NCBI GenBank assembly: GCA_001577055.1 | Contig: LSCG01000005.1 | Coordinates: 1-43,493, forward strand | DNA from: Fidelibacterota bacterium TCS56 | GTDB lineage: Bacteria > Fidelibacterota > Marinisomatia > Marinisomatales > TCS56 | DNA length: 43,493 nucleotides | Reading direction: 5' to 3' | The notes under the pieces: generated by a model | The model's input: only the letters and a program-made list of their open reading frames with translations | Databases searched by the model: none | What the model was told of the DNA's origin: nothing | Position numbers and translations under genes: made by a program | Shown here: positions 1-7,297 of the stretch, in pieces | Layout: every line of letters begins with the position of its first letter | Position numbering within the stretch: the stretch's first letter is position 1

Positions 1-434
1 AACGCGGAGCATTGAAACCAGTGCAGGAGTGATCTGTCCGGTGCGTTCTTCTTACTTCATAAATCGTTAATCCATGTTGGACATTCAATTTATTCGACCC
101 CTTCAGGGTCGCTGTTTCTTCCTATCTTTAATCCGGTGGTTGCACCACCGGTTATTCACGTTCAATCCCTGCGGGATTGTCCAATAAGGCATGGGGAACG
201 TAATTTAAAATAATTTTGATTTTCGTAAGGACACTGCGTGCCGTGTCCTTAATGAGTTTTCGGACAGAACACTGTTCTGTCCCTACCCATCAGAATATGA
301 TCTGCGTTTACTCTGATTGAGTTTTAACGCGGAGCATTGAAACCAGTGCAGGAGTGATTTGTCCGGCGCGTTCTTCTTACTTCATAAATCGTTAATCTGT
401 GTTGGATATTCAATTTATTCGACCCCTGCAGGTC
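1..434. repeat. 105-bp imperfect direct repeat pair (1-105 and 326-430)
   Basis: Bases 1-105 recur at 326-430 with six differences (positions 34, 42, 73, 74, 82 and 103 of the first copy), five of them transitions. Both copies start with AACGCGGAGCATTGAAACCA and run into a GACCC hairpin that is intact in copy 1 and shortened in copy 2. The 220 bases between the copies hold further hairpins. No open reading frame with protein-like character lies in this region. The first copy starts at the window edge, so the repeat may extend further left. It looks like a dispersed non-coding repeat rather than a gene remnant. Confidence 0.85.
95..282. repeat. Cluster of five intergenic palindromes (REP-like)
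   Basis: Five hairpins follow one another. They are CGACCC/GGGTCG with loop CTTCA (95-111), CCGGTGGT/ACCACCGG with loop TGC (133-151), CAATCCC/GGGATTG with loop TGC (163-179), TAAGGACAC/GTGTCCTTA with an 8-base loop (226-251), and GGACAGAACA/TGTTCTGTCC around a single C (262-282). All stems are perfect. Dense intergenic palindromes of this sort are typical of REP-type elements mobilised by RAYT tyrosine transposases, but no such transposase is in the window. The assignment to that class is inference; the palindromes are directly visible. Confidence 0.7.
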
Positions 435-475
435 TTTACCGACAAAATTGCAGCAAGGTTCGTGATAATTCCCTA

Positions 476-504
476 TTGAGACTCAATTCAGAGCGGTATA
501 TATT
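476..504 (+). promoter_or_regulatory. Putative sigma-70-like promoter of the pnt operon
   Basis: TTGAGA (476-481) and TATATT (499-504) are separated by exactly 17 bases, a good match to a housekeeping sigma-70 promoter. The -35 box lies in a small palindrome, ATTGAG-A-CTCAAT (475-487), which could be an operator. It would give a leader of about 100 bases before pntAA. Promoter consensus in FCB bacteria can differ from the E. coli one, so this remains a prediction. Confidence 0.4.
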
Positions 505-608
505 CACATGCAGATCGCTTCATGTTAAATGAGATTCAATAACAAAAGTTGTAACTAATTTATGCCAAAGCCATCTAAATTGCAGGTTCAATCAAGGAGA
601 AAAATTCG

Positions 609-1775
609 ATGTTAACTATTGCTGTTCTTAAAGATACGGCTCCCGGAGAACGCCGAATCGCACTGGTCCCCGAAAGCGTCAAACGCCTTACAAGGCTGGG
701 TGCCCGTATCCTGATCCAGGAAGGGGCCGGGGCCGAGGCCGGATTTACCCGGGAGGAGTTTGAAAAGAACGGGGCCACTTTTATTGCTGACTACGACCAG
801 TTATTACAGGAAGGGAATGTTTTTCTGAAAGCCCAACTGGTCTGCCTTACCGATGAAGAAACCCTGAAAATGATCGATCCCCTGCCCAAGGGATCGGCCA
901 TCATCGGCTTCATGAATCCCTTTAAATACATCCACAACGTGGAGAAACTGGCGGAGAAGGGTGTCACCAGTTTAGCCATGGAACTGGTGCCGCGCATCAG
1001 CCGGGCCCAGCGCATGGACGCCCTCAGCGCCATGAGTTCAGCCGCCGGCTATAAAGCGGTAGTCATGGCCGCGGCCTCGTTAAACAAATTTTTCCCGTTG
1101 ATGATGACCGCCGCCGGCACGATCTCACCGGCTAAAGTGCTGGTCATTGGCGCCGGAGTGGCCGGTTTGCAGGCCATCGCCACCGCCAAGCGACTGGGAG
1201 CTAAAGTCTTTGCCTTCGATACCCGACCCGTGGTGAAGGAACAGGTTGAAAGTCTGGGCGCCAGTTTTGTATCCCTGGAAACCACCGAGGAAGCTGAGAC
1301 CACCGGTGGTTATGCCACCGAACAGTCAGAGGATTTTTACCGCCACGAACAGGCGATTGTGGCCGAGCATCTACAGAATACCGATGTGGTGATCACCACC
1401 GCCCAGATTTTCGGGAAACGGGCGCCGTTGCTGATTACCGAAGAAATGGTTGAATCCATGCGCTCCGGGTCGGTAATCGTTGACCTGGCGGCGGAAGCCG
1501 GTGGCAACTGCGAACTGACTGTAAGCGGTAAATCGGTGGAACGGTACGGTGTCAGCATCCATGGTGAAACCGATCTGCCGGGATCGCTCAGTTATCATGC
1601 CAGTGAAATGTACAGCCGCAATGTTACCGCCCTGCTGCAGGAGATGATTGTAGATGGTGAGCTGGCCATCGACCCCGAAGACGATGTGGTGGGCGGTACG
1701 CTGTTAACCCATGCTGGTAAAATTATGAATAAACATGTCCGGGACTTACTGGACCGGGACAAGGAGGAGAAATGA
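609..1775 (+). CDS. pntAA: NAD(P) transhydrogenase subunit alpha part 1 (PntAA, NAD-binding domain I)
   Basis: This is the soluble NAD(H)-binding subunit of the proton-translocating transhydrogenase, which transfers hydride from NADH to NADP+ using the proton-motive force. The 388 residues match the usual length of the split PntAA form. Visible family signatures are the N-terminal ETxPGERRxALVPE-like segment, RAQRMDALSAMSSAAGYKAV in the middle, and the Rossmann segment VIGAGVAGLQAIATAKRLGA followed by the acidic strand end FAFDTRP. The start is supported by AAGGAG nine bases upstream. Its TGA overlaps the next gene's ATG, so the three pnt genes form one translationally coupled operon. Confidence 0.96.
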   Translation: MLTIAVLKDTAPGERRIALVPESVKRLTRLGARILIQEGAGAEAGFTREEFEKNGATFIADYDQLLQEGNVFLKAQLVCLTDEETLKMIDPLPKGSAIIGFMNPFKYIHNVEKLAEKGVTSLAMELVPRISRAQRMDALSAMSSAAGYKAVVMAAASLNKFFPLMMTAAGTISPAKVLVIGAGVAGLQAIATAKRLGAKVFAFDTRPVVKEQVESLGASFVSLETTEEAETTGGYATEQSEDFYRHEQAIVAEHLQNTDVVITTAQIFGKRAPLLITEEMVESMRSGSVIVDLAAEAGGNCELTVSGKSVERYGVSIHGETDLPGSLSYHASEMYSRNVTALLQEMIVDGELAIDPEDDVVGGTLLTHAGKIMNKHVRDLLDRDKEEK

Positions 1776-2080
1776 ACTCGGACCTGTTAATCCAGATTTA
1801 TGTCTTTGTGCTGGCGGTTTTCGTTGGCTTTGAAGTTATCACCAAGGTCCCGCCGACCCTGCATACGCCGTTGATGTCCGGTTCCAATGCCATCTCCGGC
1901 ATCACCATTGTGGGGGCCTTGATGGCCGCCGGATTTACCGATCTGCGGCTGGAGACCTTGTGGGGTGATTTGAATATCACTGCGGTTCTCGGTTTCCTGG
2001 CCATCGTGTTTGCCACCATTAATGTGGTGGGAGGCTTTATGGTCACCGACCGTATGTTGAAAATGTTCAAGGGTAAGTGA
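1772..2080 (+). CDS. pntAB: NAD(P) transhydrogenase subunit alpha part 2 (PntAB, membrane segment)
   Basis: This is a 102-residue membrane subunit that contributes the first helices of the transhydrogenase proton channel. Three hydrophobic segments are visible (about residues 5-26, 38-56 and 67-90), and the sequence contains the family-typical TPLMSGSNAISGITIVGAL stretch. It is separate from PntAA, as in Rhodospirillum-type three-subunit enzymes; in E. coli the two are fused. The ATG overlaps the pntAA stop by four bases, with GGAGGAG just upstream. Size, order and overlap all agree with the assignment. Confidence 0.95.
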   Translation: MNSDLLIQIYVFVLAVFVGFEVITKVPPTLHTPLMSGSNAISGITIVGALMAAGFTDLRLETLWGDLNITAVLGFLAIVFATINVVGGFMVTDRMLKMFKGK

Positions 2081-2088
2081 GGGCGGCC

Positions 2089-3489
2089 ATGGAATTTTTA
2101 CAAGAAATTTTGATTCCGGTGGCTTATTTGCTGTCGGCGGTCCTGTTTATCATGGGACTGAAAAAATTATCCCATCCCAAAACCGCGCCGGCCGGCAATC
2201 GAACGGCGGCCATCGGTATGCTGATAGCGATTATCGCTACCCTGGTTTACCGCGATGTAATCGACTACACTCTGATTATCGCCGGTATCATCATTGGCGG
2301 CGCTATTGGCTCCTATGCCGCCAAAAAAGTGGAAATGACGTCCATGCCGCAGATGGTGGCGATTTTCAACGGCTTCGGTGGCGGCGCTTCCGTGCTGGTG
2401 GCCACGGCGGAATTTTACCGGCTGGTTAGCGGCGTGGGTCAGTTGCCGGCCTTCACCATGACCACGATCGGCCTCAGTATAATAATTGGTGGCATCACTT
2501 TCACCGGCAGTATCGTGGCCTTTGCCAAACTGCAGGGCATCATGCGTGGCGCCCCGATTCTGTTTAGGGGTCAGCAAGTATTAAACAGCCTGTTGTTGCT
2601 GGGAGTTTTGACCCTGATGGTGCTGGCGGTACTGGCCGGCGCCGAGGAAGGGATGTATATCCTCGGTATCATCACCGTCGCCCTGGTGCTGGGCTATATG
2701 TTCGTAATTCCCATCGGCGGCGCTGATATGCCGGTGGTCATTTCCCTGCTTAACTCCTTCTCCGGGATCGCCGCCGCCGCCACGGGATTTGTCCTGTCGA
2801 ACAACGCCTTGATCATCAGCGGATCGCTGGTTGGCGCCAGCGGCATCATTCTCACGGACATAATGTGCAAGGGGATGAACCGCACAATCTGGAATGTGCT
2901 GTTTGCCGGTTTCGGCGGTGAAGACCTGGCGCCCGGTGAGGGCGGCGCCGCTGCGGCAGCGAAGCCGGTCAAATCATACGAACCGGAAGATACGGTGGTG
3001 ATCTTCGAAAATGCCAGCCAGGTGATTGTCGTACCCGGTTACGGTATGGCCGTAGCCCAGGCCCAGCATGCGGTGCATGAGCTGGAAAAAGTGTTGGAAG
3101 CCAAAGGTGTAAAAGTTAAATACGCTGTCCATCCAGTGGCCGGTCGTATGCCGGGACATATGAATGTGTTGCTGGCGGAAGCCAATGTACCCTACGACAA
3201 CCTTTACGACCTGGATCAAATCAATCCTGAATTCGAGGAAACCCAGGTGGCCCTGGTGATCGGCGCCAATGATGTGGTCAATCCGGCCGCCCGCCACGAT
3301 AAATCCAGTCCGATTTACGGTATGCCGATTCTGGATGTGGATCGCGCTCAGACGGTGTTTGTGCTGAAGCGCAGCATGAACCCCGGATTTGCCGGCATTG
3401 AAAATGAGTTGTTTTTCAATGACAACACCATCATGTTGTTTGGTGATGCCAAGGATACGGTTTCGAAGCTGGTGGCGGAATTAAAATAG
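2089..3489 (+). CDS. pntB: NAD(P) transhydrogenase subunit beta (PntB)
   Basis: PntB forms the rest of the proton channel and carries the NADP(H)-binding domain III. The N-terminal two-thirds is a run of hydrophobic helices. The C-terminal third is a Rossmann-like domain with VPGYGMAVAQAQHAVHEL, the GRMPGHMNVLLAEA segment, IGANDVVNPAA and the KRSM motif that binds the NADP phosphate. I chose ATG 2089 (466 residues) because GAGGG lies five bases upstream; an in-frame GTG at 2077, inside the end of pntAB, would add four residues. A hairpin terminator follows about 30 bases after the stop. Confidence 0.96.
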   Translation: MEFLQEILIPVAYLLSAVLFIMGLKKLSHPKTAPAGNRTAAIGMLIAIIATLVYRDVIDYTLIIAGIIIGGAIGSYAAKKVEMTSMPQMVAIFNGFGGGASVLVATAEFYRLVSGVGQLPAFTMTTIGLSIIIGGITFTGSIVAFAKLQGIMRGAPILFRGQQVLNSLLLLGVLTLMVLAVLAGAEEGMYILGIITVALVLGYMFVIPIGGADMPVVISLLNSFSGIAAAATGFVLSNNALIISGSLVGASGIILTDIMCKGMNRTIWNVLFAGFGGEDLAPGEGGAAAAAKPVKSYEPEDTVVIFENASQVIVVPGYGMAVAQAQHAVHELEKVLEAKGVKVKYAVHPVAGRMPGHMNVLLAEANVPYDNLYDLDQINPEFEETQVALVIGANDVVNPAARHDKSSPIYGMPILDVDRAQTVFVLKRSMNPGFAGIENELFFNDNTIMLFGDAKDTVSKLVAELK

Positions 3490-3515
3490 GTATTTTGCAT
3501 ATTCACCGGAAAAAT

Positions 3516-3543
3516 ATAAGGGGATTGGCGACAGTCCCCTTAT
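3516..3543 (+). terminator. Hairpin terminator after pntB
   Basis: ATAAGGGGA (3516-3524) pairs perfectly with TCCCCTTAT (3535-3543) across a 10-base loop, followed by an AT-rich TATATATTATTG tail. It sits 27 bases after the pntB stop and before the next gene. It is a Rho-independent-like structure, although the tail is not a clean T run. The rest of the 3490-3617 gap shows nothing else I can name. Confidence 0.65.
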
Positions 3544-3617
3544 TATATATTATTGCATTTCTTGACCAATTCATTGTACACTTTGATGAGTCATTTGTCA
3601 ACTAACATCAGAGTTAA

Positions 3618-4562
3618 ATGAACCAGTTATATCCTGCAATTGAGCCTTACGAAGAATTTTTCCTTTCCGTCAGCGATTTACACACGATTCGCGTTGAGCA
3701 GGCTGGTAATCCCCGGGGGCAGCCGGTAGTTTTTATCCATGGGGGACCCGGTGGTGGAATCGAACCGGTTTACCGCCAGTTTTTCAATCCTGAGAAATGG
3801 CGAATAATATTATTTGACCAAAGGGGTTGTGGCAAGAGTACGCCGTTTGCTGAACTGCGGGAAAATACGACTTGGGATCTGGTGGCGGACATGGAGAAGA
3901 TTCGGGAAAAACTGGGTATCGCCAAATGGGCCGTGTTCGGCGGTAGTTGGGGGAGTACGCTGGCGCTGGCCTATAGCGAGGCACATCCCCGACGTTGCAG
4001 CCACTTAATTTTACGGGGAATATTTTTACTTAGAAAATCAGAGCTGGACTGGTTCTATCAGGACGGGGCCAGCCATATTTTCCCCGACGCCTGGGAGAAA
4101 TATCTGGCGCCGATCCCGGAAGCCGAGCGCGATAATTTGCTGGCCGCCTATCATCGCCGATTGACCAGTGATGATGCCGATACCCGTTTGGAAGCGGCCA
4201 GAGCCTGGAGCATCTGGGAAGGCTCCACCAGTAAATTATACCAAAGTCCGGAGGCTTTGGAACGCTTTGGCGCCAGCCAGTTCGCTGAAGCATTTGCCCG
4301 TATCGAGTGTCATTATTTTATAAATAAAGGTTTCATGGACAGTGAAACCCAGTTGATTGATAATATCGACCGTATCCGCCATATTCAGGCTGTGATTGTA
4401 CAGGGTCGTTATGACGTGGTTTGTCCCATGAATACCGCCTGGGAATTACATCGGGCCTGGCCCGAAGCAGATTTCCATGTAATACCCGATGCGGGTCACT
4501 CAATGACCGAGCCCGGTATCCGTTCGAAATTGATTGATTACACCGATCAGTTTTCCGGTTAA
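3618..4562 (+). CDS. pip: Proline iminopeptidase-like alpha/beta hydrolase (peptidase family S33)
   Basis: This enzyme removes N-terminal proline from peptides and is probably cytoplasmic, since there is no signal peptide. The 314 residues match the family length. HGGPGGG (41-47) gives the oxyanion region, and DQRGCGKS (67-74) is the family hallmark. The nucleophile Ser110 lies in GGSWGSTLALAY, Asp266 is in GRYDVVCP and His294 in DAGHSM. The YHRRLTSDD segment in the cap domain also fits prolyl iminopeptidases. The gene stands alone between two hairpin-containing gaps, so it is probably monocistronic. No strong ribosome-binding site is visible before its ATG. Confidence 0.92.
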   Translation: MNQLYPAIEPYEEFFLSVSDLHTIRVEQAGNPRGQPVVFIHGGPGGGIEPVYRQFFNPEKWRIILFDQRGCGKSTPFAELRENTTWDLVADMEKIREKLGIAKWAVFGGSWGSTLALAYSEAHPRRCSHLILRGIFLLRKSELDWFYQDGASHIFPDAWEKYLAPIPEAERDNLLAAYHRRLTSDDADTRLEAARAWSIWEGSTSKLYQSPEALERFGASQFAEAFARIECHYFINKGFMDSETQLIDNIDRIRHIQAVIVQGRYDVVCPMNTAWELHRAWPEADFHVIPDAGHSMTEPGIRSKLIDYTDQFSG

Positions 4563-4595
4563 GGTCTGGCGATTATTGATAGCAACAAATCGTTG

Positions 4596-4665
4596 CCAAA
4601 CAGGATCAATTAATCCGGTTACTCAGTTTGACTTGAACTGCTGAGTAATTAAATTGTCTGTTTGG
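4596..4665. other. Nested hairpins between pip and the pilus operon
   Basis: An outer 8-bp stem CCAAACAG (4596-4603) with CTGTTTGG (4658-4665) encloses two inner hairpins. One is a short GGAT/ATCC helix (from 4603). The other is a stronger TTACTCAG (4619-4626) with CTGAGTAA (4641-4648). Together they could fold as a three-way junction. The 4619-4648 hairpin followed by TTAAATT may serve as the pip terminator. The structure is visible in the sequence; any role is inference. Confidence 0.4.
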
Positions 4666-4728
4666 AAAAACTATTTTACCAAAGAAGATTTGATTAAGAA
4701 TAGGTGTTGAAAATCTAAGGAGCAACCA

Positions 4729-5157
4729 ATGCTGAATATTAGCAAGAATCAGGAACGTAATGGTTTCACCATGGTGGAAATCATGGTGGTGGTGGTAATT
4801 GTGGCTATTTTAGCCGCTATTGCCGTGCCAACTTATTTGGATTACGTAGAAAGCGCCCGCGCCGCCGATGCCAAGAGTACGATTAGCGCCATCTATAAGA
4901 ATGCCAGGATCTATTATCAGGATAATGGTGAATTTCCCACCGATACTGATGATCTGCGGATCGGCGGTTATATGACAATCGAGCGTTCCACCCTGGCACA
5001 GTGGCAGTTTGACATACGTTTGTCAGCTACCGGCGGAGAAATTGTCGCTACCAGTACCGAGGAGATGACTGCCGGTGCCGGTAAACGGATTGTTTTTGAC
5101 GCCGAACGCGGCAAATTTACCGGTTATGGAACCTTTGGCAAGGATGCCCAGCAATAA
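4729..5157 (+). CDS. Type IV pilin-like protein (prepilin with class III signal)
   Basis: This 142-residue prepilin begins the pilus operon and is the best candidate in the window for a major pilin, though it could be a pseudopilin. Residues 1-16 form the short leader ending in G, with cleavage expected before FTMVEIMVVVVIVAILAAIA. The +5 Glu and a hydrophobic N-terminal helix are present. The helix continues amphipathically (YLDYVESARAADAKSTISAI), and the rest is a short globular domain without the C-terminal disulfide pair of classical pilins. AAGGAG sits about seven bases before ATG. PilD at 19360 would process it and PilB/PilC would assemble it. Confidence 0.88.
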   Translation: MLNISKNQERNGFTMVEIMVVVVIVAILAAIAVPTYLDYVESARAADAKSTISAIYKNARIYYQDNGEFPTDTDDLRIGGYMTIERSTLAQWQFDIRLSATGGEIVATSTEEMTAGAGKRIVFDAERGKFTGYGTFGKDAQQ

Positions 5158-5163
5158 ATACTG

Positions 5164-6216
5164 ATGAATCTTGACGAATTATTAGCTTATGCCCTGGAGA
5201 GCGGCGCCTCAGATCTCCACCTCAGTGTAGGTTCGATCCCCATGGTTAGAATCCATGGGACGATGAAGCCGCTGAATATGGATGTCCTGATGCAGGAACA
5301 GATGGAGTCGATCCTGCCCCAGGTAATGAATAAGGATCAAATACGGATTTTTGAAGAACGCAAAGAAATCGATTTCTCTGCCAAGCTGGATGGCAAGGGC
5401 CGTTTCAGGGTCAATTTTTTCTATCAGATCAAGGGACTGGCCGGTGTATTCCGCGCAATTCCCGAAATAGCCCTGACTGCCGACGAACTGGGTCTTCCTC
5501 CGGTAATTAATAAACTGGCCATGATTGACCGGGGACTGGTACTGCTTACCGGTCCCACCGGCTCGGGTAAAAGTACCACCCTGGCGGCCATGGTGGATCA
5601 TATTAATAATAATCGCCGCTGCCATATCATCACCGTTGAAGATCCGGTGGAGTATTTTCACAACTCCAATATGAGCCTGATCAACCAGCGTGAGCTTGGG
5701 GCCACGACCCTCAGTTTTGCCAACGCTCTTCGTTCGGCGCTGCGCGAAGATCCTGATGTAATTCTGGTTGGTGAAATGCGCGACCTGGAGACTATCTCGC
5801 TGGCACTGACGGCAGCGGAGACCGGTCATCTGGTCTTGTCCACCCTGCATACCTCCAGCGCCGTGAAAGCCATCGACCGGATCATCGATATCTTCCCCGC
5901 CAGCCAGAAGGGACAGATTCGTTCGATGATGTCCGAGAGTCTGGAAGCGGTGATCGCCCAGAAATTATTGGCCTCCAAGGATGGTAAAAGCCGGATACCG
6001 GCCTGTGAGGTAATGATTGCTTCCACCGCCATCCGCAACCTGATTCGCGAGGACCGGATTTACCAGGTACCTTCGGTGATTCAGTCCGGCGGTACTGATG
6101 GAATGCAAACTTTGGACCAGGATTTGCAACGACTGGTATCGCAGGGCATGATCGAGCGGTCAATGGCGGCCCAGATTGCCGATAATCCCAAATTGTTCAC
6201 TTCCAATATCATTTGA
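5164..6216 (+). CDS. pilT: Type IV pilus retraction ATPase PilT
   Basis: PilT is the cytoplasmic hexameric ATPase that depolymerises pili for twitching motility. At 350 residues it has the usual length. It begins with the PilT N-domain (LLAYALESGASDLHLSVGS). Walker A is GPTGSGKST (130-138), the Asp box is ITVEDPVEY (156-164), Walker B is in DPDVILVGEMRD (197-207), and the His box follows in LVLSTLHTSSA. The retraction-specific AIRNLIRE motif is present at 289-296 and separates PilT from PilB. It starts six bases after the pilin stop and its TGA overlaps the next start. Confidence 0.96.
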   Translation: MNLDELLAYALESGASDLHLSVGSIPMVRIHGTMKPLNMDVLMQEQMESILPQVMNKDQIRIFEERKEIDFSAKLDGKGRFRVNFFYQIKGLAGVFRAIPEIALTADELGLPPVINKLAMIDRGLVLLTGPTGSGKSTTLAAMVDHINNNRRCHIITVEDPVEYFHNSNMSLINQRELGATTLSFANALRSALREDPDVILVGEMRDLETISLALTAAETGHLVLSTLHTSSAVKAIDRIIDIFPASQKGQIRSMMSESLEAVIAQKLLASKDGKSRIPACEVMIASTAIRNLIREDRIYQVPSVIQSGGTDGMQTLDQDLQRLVSQGMIERSMAAQIADNPKLFTSNII

Positions 6217-6683
6217 AGCAAATCAGGAAATTAAAAAACCAGCGTGGATTCACTTTCGTTGAGGTGGTCATTAGCCTTATTGTGGTGAATATCGGGTTGG
6301 TCGGTCTGCTGACCGGCGCGGCCTACGCCCACAGTATCATCCGATCAACTGAAGTCAAAAATAGGGCCTTTGAGGAATTAAGAATCTATACTGAACACTT
6401 GATCGGCTTGGTTGCTCATGACAATCTTAGTACGGTTGAGCGCGCCGGTGACCCGCTGGGTGTGGATGTGCTACTGGTTGAAGCTTTTGCCGATAACCAA
6501 GATATTTACGGGACGATTAAGCGTGAAGCGATCAAGCTGGTACCGGTGCCACCGGCCGGCGATAGCGATGTGGAACAATTTCAGATTCATACCTGGATCG
6601 AGTGGCGTGATCATGCCGTCATCGGCAGCGAGATTGATAAATCGCTTGAGTTTAATGTAATCGCAACGGCTTTTCGATTATGA
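6213..6683 (+). CDS. Minor pilin/PilV-like prepilin
   Basis: This is a 156-residue protein with a prepilin peptidase site: a basic leader (KQIRKLKNQRG), then FTFVEVVISLIVVNIGLVGL with +5 Glu and a hydrophobic helix. The VVISLIVVNIGLVGLLTGA pattern resembles PilV/PulI-type minor pilins. The start is a TTG whose last two bases are shared with the pilT TGA. The 3-prime end overlaps the next ATG, so the three minor-pilin genes are probably translated in a coupled manner. The C-terminal domain is not recognisable beyond a beta-rich character. Confidence 0.85.
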   Translation: MKQIRKLKNQRGFTFVEVVISLIVVNIGLVGLLTGAAYAHSIIRSTEVKNRAFEELRIYTEHLIGLVAHDNLSTVERAGDPLGVDVLLVEAFADNQDIYGTIKREAIKLVPVPPAGDSDVEQFQIHTWIEWRDHAVIGSEIDKSLEFNVIATAFRL

Positions 6684-7297
6684 ACCGGCTAATTCATCGT
6701 AAATCCGCTGGTACCACCTTGGTGGAGTTAACGGCCACTATCGTGATATCCTCGCTGATGGTTATTGGACTGGTAGTTTCATTTCAGAGCCTGCATTATC
6801 ATTTTTATAATGAAGCAGCCGTACTGGATACCCAGGAATATGGCCGTCTGGCTATGAAAATTATTGACCGGGAAATAGCCGCTGCCCACCGCGTGGAAGA
6901 CGCCGGTGTGTATAACGGCTTTGCCAGAATTAATCTGGTAACCAAGAAAAATGGGTACGATGAGAACAAAATATTAACCTTTACGGCGGATGGCGGCTTA
7001 ACCATCAACGGTAAATTTCCACTGGAAGGATCATTTAAGCTTCCCCGGCACGGTCAGCTCTCCAGCGGGCAGGAACGGTCCATCGAGGTGGCTTCATTTA
7101 CGATTTCTTCGGATTCGCCGGACCGGCCGGACCGCGCCAAATTAGCCAACGCCTTCTGGAATATGGAGTTGATAATCAAGGTTACTACTGAAGTTCTTTC
7201 AGACAATACCATTGATGTTAAGTATTATAATTATGAGAAAAAGGTCTTCGCCCCCAATAAATTTATCAATGACGTACTGGGACCGACACTGATATGA
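6680..7297 (+). CDS. Minor pilin/PilW (PulJ)-like prepilin
   Basis: This 205-residue prepilin has a short leader (MNRLIHRKSAG) followed by TTLVELTATIVISSLMVIGLV, with +5 Glu and a long hydrophobic helix. The position between a PilV-like and a PilX-like gene matches the usual PilV-PilW-PilX order of pilus-priming minor pilins. Its ATG overlaps the preceding TGA, and its own TGA overlaps the following ATG. The C-terminal domain contains strings of beta-strand-like sequence without cysteine pairs. The minor-pilin class is reliable; the specific PilW label is by order and size. Confidence 0.82.
   Translation: MNRLIHRKSAGTTLVELTATIVISSLMVIGLVVSFQSLHYHFYNEAAVLDTQEYGRLAMKIIDREIAAAHRVEDAGVYNGFARINLVTKKNGYDENKILTFTADGGLTINGKFPLEGSFKLPRHGQLSSGQERSIEVASFTISSDSPDRPDRAKLANAFWNMELIIKVTTEVLSDNTIDVKYYNYEKKVFAPNKFINDVLGPTLI

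Noticed and set aside
1-434. CRISPR array at the left edge
   Set aside because: Only two repeat units, 105 bases long and 325 bases apart, with unrelated hairpins between; no cas genes nearby.
2167-2577. 136-codon minus-strand frame within pntB
   Set aside because: It lies antisense to the conserved membrane part of PntB, and its composition (His, Gly and Asn-rich) is typical of antisense reading.
4596-4665. tRNA-like cloverleaf
   Set aside because: The nested stems lack a T-loop, an anticodon arm of the right size and a CCA-compatible acceptor; only two inner hairpins are present.
5209-5850. 213-codon open frame on the minus strand inside pilT
   Set aside because: It is a shadow of pilT: the plus-strand protein has all ATPase motifs, and the antisense frame has no recognisable domain or ribosome-binding site.
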